From DAOPZJ01 sp964587625 (GTDB lineage: Bacteria > Bacillota > Clostridia > Oscillospirales > JAKOTC01), in NCBI GenBank assembly GCA_964587625.1, contig CAZPLU010000013.1, positions 1-60,537 of the forward strand: a stretch of 60,537 nt of DNA. Direction: 5' to 3'. Every line of letters begins with the position of its first letter. Position 1 is the first letter of the stretch. The notes below the pieces were generated by a model that worked only from the letters and a program-made list of their open reading frames with translations, was not told the origin of the DNA and did not search any database. Shown in pieces: positions 49,008-57,876 of this stretch. Both the position numbers and the translations under genes were made by a program.

Positions 49008-50201
49008 ATGAAAAAATTCCTCAGACAGTTCTTTTCCGGAGAACACGGCGCTTCTCCCTGGATCGCGGTTTTCGCGATGACCGTTTTGCTGGGCTTCACG
49101 GCGATGGCCGTTGACCTCGGCGCGGTTTATCTCCAAACGTCCAAGCTGCAGGCGGCGCTCGACGCGGGTGTGCTTGCCGGCGCGAGCCATCTGCCCGACA
49201 CGACGGCCGCGACCGCGGCCGCCATCAACTGCGTCCAGCTCAACGGTTACACCGCGTCCGATGTGACCGTCCATTTTTCCGACTCCAACTCAAAAATTAA
49301 GTTATCATCCGCCAAAGAGGTCGATACGATGTTTCTCAAGGCGCTGGGGATCAACCAATGGGACATCAACCGCAGCGCGGCGGCGGCTAAAACCAGCAGC
49401 GGCAGCGGCGGCGGCGTCTTTGATTATCGGATTTTTCACGGAGACACTTCCGCTTTATCCATGGGCGGTTATTATAACATTAACGGCGATATCCATTCAA
49501 ATGGATCTTTTGAATCTTGGCCTAACGATAGCAGTATCATCACCGGCACAATTGAAGCGGTGAAAAACATACAAACCGGTTCTTTTTCAATAGGCGGAAA
49601 GCTCAGCCCCGCTCAATTTATCGAGATGCCCGATTTCAGCGCTGTTCCGGCGCAAATCATGCCCACCAGTTACGACTCATACGTCAACGCCTCGGATTTT
49701 AATTCGATCGACAGCAGACAAACCTGGAACGGCAGTAAATATATCACCGGGAACGTCACCATTAAAAACGGCCTCGACATCAACGGCGACGTGTATATCA
49801 ACGGAAATCTTACGGTCAACGGCGGTGCGCCTTTTCTCATCAAAGGCAACATTTATGTCACCGGCAAATTAACTTTCACCAACACCGCTCATATTTACGG
49901 CAGTGTTATTGCCAATAAAGATATTTTGTTTCAAGGCGGCGGTTTTCAAGTGAAAACGGCTTCCCCGATCTGTATTTATTCGGAAACCGGCAATATAGAC
50001 CTCACCGCCGCGGGCACGACCGCCAACGGGATCGTATATGCCCCCAAAGGGAAGGTCAACATCGCGGGAAGCATTACCATATACGGCAGTATTGTCGCAA
50101 AAACCATCACCGGTTGGCCGGGCAGTTTAATCATGGGCGAGCCGACCATGGTGTTTCCCTTCCTGCCCCAGGGCGACGGCGGCGTAAAACTGGTCGAGTG
50201 A
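49008..50201 (+). CDS. TadG-like pilus protein with beta-helix repeats, copy 2
   Basis: A 397-residue paralog of the preceding gene, behind GGAAGG. The first 125 residues are nearly the same (for example QLNGYTASDVTVHFSDSNSK against ...VNFSDSNSK), including at DNA level. The rest has diverged: GDIHSNGSFESWPND, then GSKYITGNVTIKNGLDINGD and YINGNLTVNGG repeats from about residue 242. Only some repeats keep the SSNV signature, so the helix has a different surface. The C-terminal ends match again (PKSDAEIKLVE / PQGDGGVKLVE). A tandem duplication followed by divergence of the exposed part is evident. Confidence 0.82.
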   Translation: MKKFLRQFFSGEHGASPWIAVFAMTVLLGFTAMAVDLGAVYLQTSKLQAALDAGVLAGASHLPDTTAATAAAINCVQLNGYTASDVTVHFSDSNSKIKLSSAKEVDTMFLKALGINQWDINRSAAAAKTSSGSGGGVFDYRIFHGDTSALSMGGYYNINGDIHSNGSFESWPNDSSIITGTIEAVKNIQTGSFSIGGKLSPAQFIEMPDFSAVPAQIMPTSYDSYVNASDFNSIDSRQTWNGSKYITGNVTIKNGLDINGDVYINGNLTVNGGAPFLIKGNIYVTGKLTFTNTAHIYGSVIANKDILFQGGGFQVKTASPICIYSETGNIDLTAAGTTANGIVYAPKGKVNIAGSITIYGSIVAKTITGWPGSLIMGEPTMVFPFLPQGDGGVKLVE

Positions 50202-50249
50202 CGGATATCGGATATAAAAATTGATTAAAACGGGGGAAAACGAGACATT

Positions 50250-50951
50250 ATGAAAAAGGTCTATATCATCGCGGCTGTTTTAGCCGTCCTTGCCGGAGCG
50301 CTGCTGTTTGTATACCTCGGCAATCTGGAAGCGTCAAAAGAACCCTCTATCGAGACCGAAGCCGTCGTCACGGCGGTCAGAGACATCCCCGCTTATACCA
50401 CCATAGACGCGACCATGCTCACCTTCACGAACTATCCCAAGGGCGCCGCGCATCCCAAAGCCGCCCGTAATATTGCGGATATCATCGGCAGGACCACCGA
50501 GGGCGCCATTTTGTCCGGCGAGCAGATCCTCACGGAAAAACTCAAGTCCGATAAAAGCGGTATGTCCTATATCGTGCCCGACGGAATGCGCGCCGTTACC
50601 ATCGCGGTCAACGAGGTCACCGGTATCGCCGGATTCATCCAAACCGCCGACCACGTGGACGTCGTCTGCACCGCAACCACCGAATACAGCGACAAATACA
50701 ACACCTCCGTGGTGATCGTTCAGAATGTGAAAGTCGCCGCCCTCGATAAAAAAGTCGTCTCCGCCACTTCGTCCGACGGCACCGTCACCGCTTCCACCTA
50801 TACCTATCTCACGCTGTTCGTCACGCCGCAGCAAGCCGTGGAAATTGTGCATGCTTCGAATACAGGCACACTCTCGGTCACCCTGCGCAACTTCAACGAC
50901 CACGCGTCGGCCGCCTTGTCGCCCGTCGACAACCGCGATTTCTTAAGGTGA
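50250..50951 (+). CDS. cpaB: Flp pilus assembly protein CpaB/RcpC
   Basis: A 233-residue protein with one N-terminal membrane helix (VYIIAAVLAVLAGALLFVYLG), an SAF domain (AVRDIPAYTTIDATMLTFTNYPKGAAHP) and a beta-clip part (SYIVPDGMRAVTIAVNEVTGIAGFIQTADHVDVV), the standard CpaB layout. In diderms CpaB/RcpC works with the secretin; here there is none, so it probably bridges the membrane machine and the wall. The stop overlaps the region of the tadZ start. Confidence 0.92.
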   Translation: MKKVYIIAAVLAVLAGALLFVYLGNLEASKEPSIETEAVVTAVRDIPAYTTIDATMLTFTNYPKGAAHPKAARNIADIIGRTTEGAILSGEQILTEKLKSDKSGMSYIVPDGMRAVTIAVNEVTGIAGFIQTADHVDVVCTATTEYSDKYNTSVVIVQNVKVAALDKKVVSATSSDGTVTASTYTYLTLFVTPQQAVEIVHASNTGTLSVTLRNFNDHASAALSPVDNRDFLR

Positions 50952-50956
50952 ACGGA

Positions 50957-52087
50957 ATGGAACAGATAAAAACAATCCTCGTCGCCGCCGACAGCAACGA
51001 CGCGCAAGCAATCAAAAACGCCCTCGGCAGCGAAGAATTTAACTTCACCGTCTGGGTGACCCCCGAGGCAACCGGCTTAAACAAGACGGGAAATCATCCC
51101 GCCGATTTGGCTCTGATCGCCGTCGGCGACCAATCCGAAGCGGAATTCGGCTTCGCCGAGCGTCTTTATATGACCCGAAGCGATATCGTGATCGTGATGT
51201 TGGCAAAGGAACTGACCACCGAGCTCGTCACCCGCGCAATGAACGCGGGCGTCGCCCGCGTCATCGATTTCAATTCAGAGCCGGACATCATCCGCTCCGA
51301 GGTGCTCGCGGCCACAAACCGGGAAAAAAGCCGCGCCGCGGCTTCCGGAGGACAGACGACCGCCTACCGCTCACACATCGTGCAGTTCTTCTGCCCCAAG
51401 GGCGGTACCGGAAAGACGACGCTCTCGGTGAACCTCGCGGTGGCGCTTGCCCAGCAGGGGAAAAAGGTCGCGCTCATCGACCTCGACTTGCAATTCGGCG
51501 ATGTCGGAATCTTTTTGGACATCGGCCGCGCCGATACCATCGCCGACCTCGTCCAGGAAAACAAATTCGACTCGGCCACTTTACAGGGGTATATGACGCA
51601 CCACTCCAGCGGCGTAAATATTTTGCTTGCCAGCAAGGCGCCCGAGTACGCCGATCTGATCAAGTCCGAACACATCGATACGATCCTCTCGTCTTTGCGG
51701 TATGAATACGACTTTTTGGTGCTGGACATGGCACCGGCTTTCAATGACTGCACCATCACGGCGATGGAACAGTCCGATGCGATCTTCTTTGTCGTCACAG
51801 AGGATATCTCCACCCTGTACCACGCCAAGACCTGTTACAAGGTCTTCGAAGCGCTGAATCTGCTCCCAAAAGTGAAGCTTGTCGTCAATAAAGACGGCAT
51901 GTCCGGCATCAGCACGCGGGACGTGGAGCGCATCCTTGAACAAAAAGTCATTCTCTCGCTTCCCGACGATCCCAAAACCGTCACGCAGGCCCTCAACCGC
52001 GGAATACCGGTGGTGACCGGAGACCGGCGCAGCCGCTTCGCCGTGGAAATGGAAAACTTCGCCCGCCGTCTGGGAAGGAACAAATAA
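50957..52087 (+). CDS. tadZ: TadZ/CpaE-like ParA-type ATPase
   Basis: From ATG 50957 (AAGGTG upstream; GTG 50948 is an alternative) the protein has 376 residues. An atypical receiver-like domain (about 1-130, with VVMLAKELTTELVTRAMNAGVARVIDF) precedes a ParA/MinD-type ATPase: deviant Walker A CPKGGTGKTTLSVNLAVALA, then VALIDLDLQFGDVGIFLDI and FLVLDMAPAFND. TadZ proteins place the pilus machine in the cell. The order cpaB-tadZ-tadA is typical. Confidence 0.93.
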   Translation: MEQIKTILVAADSNDAQAIKNALGSEEFNFTVWVTPEATGLNKTGNHPADLALIAVGDQSEAEFGFAERLYMTRSDIVIVMLAKELTTELVTRAMNAGVARVIDFNSEPDIIRSEVLAATNREKSRAAASGGQTTAYRSHIVQFFCPKGGTGKTTLSVNLAVALAQQGKKVALIDLDLQFGDVGIFLDIGRADTIADLVQENKFDSATLQGYMTHHSSGVNILLASKAPEYADLIKSEHIDTILSSLRYEYDFLVLDMAPAFNDCTITAMEQSDAIFFVVTEDISTLYHAKTCYKVFEALNLLPKVKLVVNKDGMSGISTRDVERILEQKVILSLPDDPKTVTQALNRGIPVVTGDRRSRFAVEMENFARRLGRNK

Positions 52088-52127
52088 CCCGCGTATTTAA
52101 AATTCGTAAAAAGGATTGGTCACGATT

Positions 52128-53438
52128 ATGGGATTGCTGGATAAAATCGATAACAAAAAACCGGAACCCAAGCCCGGCTCTCCCGCTCAATCCGTCGACG
52201 AGTTTTCATCCCTGCGCACCAAGATTCACTTAGAAGTCGTCGAAGCCATGAACAAACGCGAGGATCGCCAGGGCACGGATATGTGCGAGACCGATACGCG
52301 CGCTTTGATCGAATCCATTCTCAATCAAAACAATGAGAGTTTGGCGCGCGCCGACCGAAGCCGGATTGCGGATGAAATCTATGACCAGATCCGCGGGCTC
52401 GGACCTCTTGAAAAGTTGATGTATGATCCCGGTATCACCGAGGTCATGGTCAACGGCCCGAAACAGGTCTATATCGAGCGCAAGGGAAAAATCGTCCAGG
52501 CCAATGTGGCTTTTGACGACGACAACCAATTGTTGAATGTCATCGACCGCATCGTATCACCGCTCGGACGCCATATCGACGAGGCCAATCCCATGGTCGA
52601 CGCCCGTCTGCCCGACGGCTCCCGCGTCAATGCCGTCATTGCGCCGCTCTCGCTCAAAGGTCCGCTGCTCACCATCCGGAAGTTTTCGAAAATCCCGCTG
52701 ACGGTCAATGACCTCATCGGCTTCGGCTCCTTAACCTATAAAATGGCCGTTTTTCTCGAGGCCTGCGTCAAGGGACGATTGAATGTTGTCATCTCGGGCG
52801 GCACGGGAAGCGGTAAAACCACGCTTCTGAATATCTTGTCCGGCTATATTCCGCATGACGAGCGCATCATCACCATCGAGGATGCCGCCGAACTTCAACT
52901 GCGTCAGGAACACGTTCTGCCCCTTGAGAGCCGCCCGGCAAACCTCGAGGGGAAAGGGCAGATCACCATCCGTGATCTGGTTCGGAACGCGCTGAGAATG
53001 CGCCCGGATCGCATTGTCGTGGGCGAGGTGCGCGGCGGAGAAGCGCTGGATATGCTGCAGGCGATGAACACCGGCCACGACGGCTCCATGACGACCGGCC
53101 ACGCCAACACCGCGCGGGATATGCTGGCGCGGCTCGAGACCATGGTGTTGATGGCCGGCATGAACTTGCCGCTCAACGCCATCCGTCAGCAAATCGCCGG
53201 CGCCATCGACTTGATCGTCCAACAATCGCGCCTACGTGACGGCACGAGAAAAATCACCAGTATCAGCGAGGTCTTGGGCATGGAGGGCGATATCATCACC
53301 ACACAGGAGATCTTCGTCTTTGAACACCCCAAACTCGGTGAAACGGCGGGCCGTTTTGTCGCCACCGGCATCAAACCGCGCTGTTGCGAAAAAATGGCCG
53401 ACAACGGCGTGGGCGTGCGCGACGAATGGTTTTCATAG
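52128..53438 (+). CDS. tadA: TadA/CpaF secretion ATPase
   Basis: From ATG 52128 the protein has 436 residues. This is the type II/IV secretion-type ATPase that drives pilus assembly: MVNGPKQVYIERKGKI, the Walker A ISGGTGSGKTTLLNILSG, the Asp box ERIITIEDAAELQLRQ, RMRPDRIVVGEVRGGEALDML (Walker B) and MTTGHANTARDMLARLETM (His box) are all in place. A TTG at 52116 is too close to the ribosome site to be favoured. Confidence 0.95.
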   Translation: MGLLDKIDNKKPEPKPGSPAQSVDEFSSLRTKIHLEVVEAMNKREDRQGTDMCETDTRALIESILNQNNESLARADRSRIADEIYDQIRGLGPLEKLMYDPGITEVMVNGPKQVYIERKGKIVQANVAFDDDNQLLNVIDRIVSPLGRHIDEANPMVDARLPDGSRVNAVIAPLSLKGPLLTIRKFSKIPLTVNDLIGFGSLTYKMAVFLEACVKGRLNVVISGGTGSGKTTLLNILSGYIPHDERIITIEDAAELQLRQEHVLPLESRPANLEGKGQITIRDLVRNALRMRPDRIVVGEVRGGEALDMLQAMNTGHDGSMTTGHANTARDMLARLETMVLMAGMNLPLNAIRQQIAGAIDLIVQQSRLRDGTRKITSISEVLGMEGDIITTQEIFVFEHPKLGETAGRFVATGIKPRCCEKMADNGVGVRDEWFS

Positions 53439-53538
53439 ACAGCGAGAGTTCAAAAGAGAAAATTCGGCAATGGGAATCGAAATCGTCTGGTTTTTGCCGT
53501 CTCTCATCTGCTTTCTCGCGGAAAAGTGAGGTTTTATC

Positions 53539-54474
53539 TTGCAGGATTTGATTAAATTCGGATTGATTGTGACCGTTGCCAGCGTCATTTTTTGCGTTTC
53601 GGTCGTTTTGGTCTACGCGATAACCAAAAACCGCGTCCGGGAACGGGCGCGTATCAAAGCCCTTACAGAGTCGGGGGAAACCATCCGCCAAACAAAAAAG
53701 CCCGAAAAAAAAGCCCGGACGCAGAGAAAATATTTGGAAAAGCTGGCGGACGAATTGTATGTCGCGGGGATCGCCCTGCGCGCCGAAGAATTTATTGCGA
53801 TCTGGGTTATTGCCACCGTCGCAATCCCGCTCCTGTTTATGTTTTTCGGCGCCAATCCGATCATATGCGTGGGTTTGGTTTTTGTGGGCGCTGCGTCTCC
53901 GATCGGTTATGTCAAATATAAACGTCACAACCAGCTCGGTAAAATCGATAAACAGCTCATCGATGCGGTCGCCATCATCAGCAGCTCCATCCGAGCCGGT
54001 ATGTCCTTCCAATCGGCCATGCAAAACATCGCGGAGGAAATGGAACCGCCGATTTCAAAGGAATTCGCAAGGGTTTGCCGCGAGACAAAACTCGGTATGC
54101 CGCTTGAAACCAGTTTCGAACATATGGTCACCCGCACCGGCAACAAGGACTTGGAACTCATTTGCAACGCGGTCATCATCCAGCGCCAGATCGGCGGTAA
54201 TCTCGCGGAAGTTTTGGAAAATATCTCGACGACGATCGCCGAACGCATCCGCCTGCGCGGCGAAATCAAAACCATGACCGCTTCGGGCACCCTCAGCGGC
54301 TATATCATCGGCGCGCTTCCGATTTTTATGCTGCTTTTGTTGATGTTTCTCAACCCTACATACATCAATATGTTCTTTTCGACCTCCTCCGGGCGCATCA
54401 TGCTGATCATTTCAGCCGTGATGGAGACCATCGGTTTCATAATCGTACGCAAGATCGTCAACATCAAAATGTGA
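53539..54474 (+). CDS. tadB: TadB inner-membrane pilus assembly protein
   Basis: The gene starts at TTG 53539 behind GTGAGG and encodes 311 residues. The T2SF (GspF-like) domain is clear: VAIISSSIRAGMSFQSAMQNIAEEM, FEHMVTRTGNKDLELICNAVIIQRQIGGNLAEVLENIS and RLRGEIKTMTASGTLSGYIIGALPIFMLLLL. Two membrane helices stand before it and two after. With TadC it forms the platform on which TadA acts. A 100-base gap to tadA holds only a 19-codon open frame that I do not count. Confidence 0.93.
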   Translation: MQDLIKFGLIVTVASVIFCVSVVLVYAITKNRVRERARIKALTESGETIRQTKKPEKKARTQRKYLEKLADELYVAGIALRAEEFIAIWVIATVAIPLLFMFFGANPIICVGLVFVGAASPIGYVKYKRHNQLGKIDKQLIDAVAIISSSIRAGMSFQSAMQNIAEEMEPPISKEFARVCRETKLGMPLETSFEHMVTRTGNKDLELICNAVIIQRQIGGNLAEVLENISTTIAERIRLRGEIKTMTASGTLSGYIIGALPIFMLLLLMFLNPTYINMFFSTSSGRIMLIISAVMETIGFIIVRKIVNIKM

Positions 54475-54508
54475 CCCGAATATCGATTACAGGGAAAGGA
54501 TTCACGCT

Positions 54509-55432
54509 ATGAGGTATGTCGTTTTATCCGCGGCCTCCGCCATTTTCTCCTTGGTCGTCGCGACGCTCATGAAGCTCGGCAACAAATGGGATTCCACAAA
54601 TCGGCGTCTCAATGCCATCCGGGACGTGCAGCGCGATTACGGCGATGAAGAATTAAAAAAGAGTTTCATGGATCGGCTTGTCCGGCCGTTCATTCAAAAG
54701 GCCTCATCGTCATTCAAACGCAGGGATTCAAACGCCCTCAAAAAACCGAACAAGAGCATGGAAAAGTTGGATAAAATGCTCAAAACAGCCGGAATGAGCA
54801 TTACCGCCAACGAATTTACCACCGTAAAATCAATCATCACGGTTATTACGCTGATCGCCTGTATGCTGGTGTTTCGGTTCGCCTCGTTTGATGTCATGTT
54901 GAAATTACTCATATTGCTGTTGGGATTGTCCGCGTGTGTGTTGGGACCCAAAAGATATCTCAAAACCAAAGTCAAACAACGCAAAGAGACCATCATCCGT
55001 GAATTGCCCGACGTGATGGATTTGCTGGTGGTCAGCGCCGAAGCCGGATTGGGGCTCGACGCCTCAATTTCCCGCCTTGCTCAAAAGCATAAAGGCGTGG
55101 TTTTAACCGAAATGGCAGCCGTTGTTAAAAACATTCAAATGGGGGTGCCTCGGAGAACCTCTTTCAAAGATATGGCCGACCGCTGTGACGTCAAGGAGCT
55201 GTCGACCTTCACGACCGCGATCATCCAAGCAGAGCAGCTCGGCGTCCCGGTAAAAAACGTGCTCACCTCCCAAGCCGACCGCCTGAGAATCGAGCGCCGC
55301 CAGCGCATTCAGGCCAAGGCCATGAAAGCCCCTGTCAAAATGATGCTGCCCACGATTGGTTTTATCTTTCCGGTCATCTTTATCATCCTGCTCGGACCGG
55401 CCGTCATGAATCTGATTGAGGCGTTTGCGTGA
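54509..55432 (+). CDS. tadC: TadC inner-membrane pilus assembly protein
   Basis: The 307-residue T2SF-domain paralog of TadB: LPDVMDLLVVSAEAGLGLDASISRLAQKHKG, TFTTAIIQAEQLGVPVKNVLTSQADRLRIERRQRIQAKAMKAPVKM and the last helix PTIGFIFPVIFIILLGPAVM. It follows AGGGAAAGGA. The stop codon overlaps the GTG start of the DUF192 gene by four bases. Confidence 0.93.
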   Translation: MRYVVLSAASAIFSLVVATLMKLGNKWDSTNRRLNAIRDVQRDYGDEELKKSFMDRLVRPFIQKASSSFKRRDSNALKKPNKSMEKLDKMLKTAGMSITANEFTTVKSIITVITLIACMLVFRFASFDVMLKLLILLLGLSACVLGPKRYLKTKVKQRKETIIRELPDVMDLLVVSAEAGLGLDASISRLAQKHKGVVLTEMAAVVKNIQMGVPRRTSFKDMADRCDVKELSTFTTAIIQAEQLGVPVKNVLTSQADRLRIERRQRIQAKAMKAPVKMMLPTIGFIFPVIFIILLGPAVMNLIEAFA

Positions 55433-55770
55433 AGACGGTCGAAATCCGCAAAGAGGGCGCCGTCGTCTGCCGCGCGTTTTACGCAAACGGATTCTTCACC
55501 CGGCTGCGCGGCCTTGTCGGCCGAACGCTTGACGACACTGTCAGCGGGCTTCTGCTGATCCCCTGCAATCAAGTCCACACGTTTCGCATGGCTTATCCGA
55601 TCGATATCGTCTATTTGGCAAAAGACGGCACCGTCATACATATTGATGCGCAAATCCCGCCGTCTAAAGTTTTAAAACCCGTAAAAAAAGCCCACGGCAT
55701 CCTCGAACTGCGCTCCGGAGCGGCCGACCGGTCGGGCATTCACGAAGGCGATCGGTTTTCTGTTCAATAA
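55429..55770 (+). CDS. DUF192 family protein
   Basis: This 113-residue protein starts at GTG 55429, overlapping the tadC stop (GTGA). Motifs are ARLRGLVG-like FTRLRGLVGRTLDD, LLIPCNQVHTFRMAYPIDIVYLAKDG and AHGILELRSGAADRSGIHEGD. DUF192 proteins are often found at the ends of Tad loci and have no proven activity. In other species they are secreted, but here no signal peptide is seen. Confidence 0.88.
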   Translation: MKTVEIRKEGAVVCRAFYANGFFTRLRGLVGRTLDDTVSGLLLIPCNQVHTFRMAYPIDIVYLAKDGTVIHIDAQIPPSKVLKPVKKAHGILELRSGAADRSGIHEGDRFSVQ

Positions 55771-55855
55771 ATAAGTTCATCGACAGCCGCAGAATTGCCT
55801 GCAGGACACTGCAAGCGTCAATTTCCTTTGTTTCAAGCGGCTTTCTCTCGTTTTT

Positions 55856-55890
55856 ATCCGTTCCGCCCCCGTGGAACGGATTTTTTTGTC
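55856..55890 (+). terminator. Terminator of the Tad operon
   Basis: ATCCGTTCC (55856-55864) pairs with GGAACGGAT (55873-55881), followed by TTTTTTGTCCTTTTTTATT. Confidence 0.8.
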
Positions 55891-55895
55891 CTTTT

Positions 55896-57749
55896 TTATT
55901 TGGATGTTTCCATCGCCTGAAAGAGAATGGCACCGGTGGCTTGTGCCGGCTGAGGATAACCCAACGCATAACAGAGCGTAGGCGCGATGTCGTGGAGATT
56001 TGCGGGCCGCGCGAAACGCGCGTTTTGCGAGAATGCCCTCCCCGATAAAATACACAGCGCGTTGATCGAGCCCGTATCGGATTTTGCGGTCGGCATCTGG
56101 CAGGCGTGAACGCCGCCGATGAAGCCGCCCGTTTTTCCACCCGCAAGTCCGAACACGACGTCGCCGGATCGGGATCCGCCCTGCCCCACAAAGCCCGCCT
56201 GCCGGTTTTCCACGGCAAAGGCAAGAGCGGCGCCATAATGCGCCTGCAAAGCGGCGATGATCGCGCCGGCGGTCTTTTGATGATCCGCCGGTTCGACGAT
56301 GCCTTTTTCAAAACGGCTCTTGAGGTTGACGTAGACATTCCCACAACCCACCGGGATCGCGCGCGAGCGTTCGGGATCCGCCAGCGGCAGTCCCCACGGA
56401 TCGGTCTTTTCCGAGCGTATCGCCAGCCCGGCCTTTTCAAGCGCGTCGAGCGGGTTGAGAACCTTGTCATACCCGACCGCGCCGTGATCCGAGACGATCA
56501 GCAGCAGCGTATCCGGCCCGATGACATGTTCGTACATCCAGCGCAAAAACTCATCGGCCTGCCGGTAGGTCCGTTCAAACGCCTCGGACGCGGCGGTTTT
56601 TTCGGCTTGGGAAGCCGCAGCAACTCCCTCAAACACGCTCCGGTACATATGATTCACCGAATCCGACTGAACATGATAAGTGATCAAAATATCGAACGGC
56701 TCGTCTTCCATCGCGTCGGCGACGACCTCCCGGTGCCAGTCAAAATCAAAACCGGTGCATTCGAGCGCGGTGTCCAGGCCGCCCTCCCGCACGAGAAACC
56801 TCCCGTAAAAACCGTCGGTCGGGATGCTTTTCATACGCAGCAGGCGATCGGCGAATGCCGGAGGCGCGGCGACGGCTCTCAAATCCGTGGCGGGCGTGAT
56901 ATAGACGGCAAACGCGCCCGGCGCGCCCCCGGGGATCAGTTTTATCCGAAACACATATTCCTGAATCCCCCGCTCGTTTTTCAGCGGGCGGCGGATGTTT
57001 TCCGACCATTTTCCCGGCATAACCGTAAACCCGCCGCCCGCCGAGAGCATTTCCTCGGTAAAAGCGATGCGGACACCGTTTTTCCCTTCCGTTTTCATCG
57101 CCCAGTAAAACGGTTCGATGCGGCTTGGATTTTCCCGGTCATTCTTGGCCTCCACTTCCAAAATCACGCAGCCGTATTTCCCGGCGCGGTACGGACTCGG
57201 CTTCAACAGGATTTGGGGCTGCCATTGCCCCGAAGGCGTCGGCGTTCGATCGTCCGAAGACAAAAAATCGACGTCGCCGTCAAACACATATAATTGATCG
57301 GAGACGTCCACCGGTACGGGTACGGTTCGTTGATTCGGGTCTCCCCGGTTTGCGGGGCAAAAATAACGCACGCCCGGCGCGATGTTCGGCCCCGCGGTCG
57401 GCAGGTTCAAAATCAGCGACTTTTTTCCGATTTTCGCCGCGGCTTCCCAAAACCGCTCGGCCAGCAGGTTATGCCCGCTGTATCCCGTCGCGAGCCGATC
57501 CGGGTGCATGCCGGGCAAAAGGATATCCTGATCGGTGACGCCGTGAACGTCGGGTGTGGCGCCGGTCGAAAAACTCGCCCAGCATGTGGGCGTGATCGAA
57601 GGAAACGGCGGACGGCAATCGTCGAACACGGTCCCGTTTTTCATCGCACGGTAAAATCCGGGCAGTTTACCCGCGGCGGCCCGTTCGAAAATATAACTCT
57701 GAACGCCGCCGTCCAGCGCGTATACCACCAATTCCGGGTATTTTTTCAT
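55896..57749 (-). CDS. Type I phosphodiesterase/nucleotide pyrophosphatase-family protein
   Basis: A 617-residue member of the alkaline phosphatase superfamily. The metal/nucleophile region is PFPSITPTCWASFSTGATPDVHGVTD (Thr in the nucleophile position). Later metal ligands are in ILITYHVQSDSVNHMY and LLIVSDHGAVGY, with a final His in ANLHDIAPTLCYALG. A large insert (about 190-330) is beta-rich. There is no signal peptide, so it works in the cytosol or on nucleotides or phosphonates of unknown kind. It converges on the Tad operon. It appears to be a single-gene unit. Confidence 0.82.
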   Translation of the reverse strand: MKKYPELVVYALDGGVQSYIFERAAAGKLPGFYRAMKNGTVFDDCRPPFPSITPTCWASFSTGATPDVHGVTDQDILLPGMHPDRLATGYSGHNLLAERFWEAAAKIGKKSLILNLPTAGPNIAPGVRYFCPANRGDPNQRTVPVPVDVSDQLYVFDGDVDFLSSDDRTPTPSGQWQPQILLKPSPYRAGKYGCVILEVEAKNDRENPSRIEPFYWAMKTEGKNGVRIAFTEEMLSAGGGFTVMPGKWSENIRRPLKNERGIQEYVFRIKLIPGGAPGAFAVYITPATDLRAVAAPPAFADRLLRMKSIPTDGFYGRFLVREGGLDTALECTGFDFDWHREVVADAMEDEPFDILITYHVQSDSVNHMYRSVFEGVAAASQAEKTAASEAFERTYRQADEFLRWMYEHVIGPDTLLLIVSDHGAVGYDKVLNPLDALEKAGLAIRSEKTDPWGLPLADPERSRAIPVGCGNVYVNLKSRFEKGIVEPADHQKTAGAIIAALQAHYGAALAFAVENRQAGFVGQGGSRSGDVVFGLAGGKTGGFIGGVHACQMPTAKSDTGSINALCILSGRAFSQNARFARPANLHDIAPTLCYALGYPQPAQATGAILFQAMETSK

Positions 57750-57876
57750 TTTTTGCTCTATCCTTTGCGTTCAAATTTCATGCCTTATTATATCACACGG
57801 TTCTCCGGTGGGCAACACCCCCATTTCCCGGTTGTAAAATTCGGATATACATGATACTATTCTAAGGGGTGTTTTT

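Noticed and set aside
53470..53529. A 19-codon frame (MGIEIVWF...) between tadA and tadB
   Set aside because: Too short to support, no good ribosome site, and no resemblance to known small Tad proteins.
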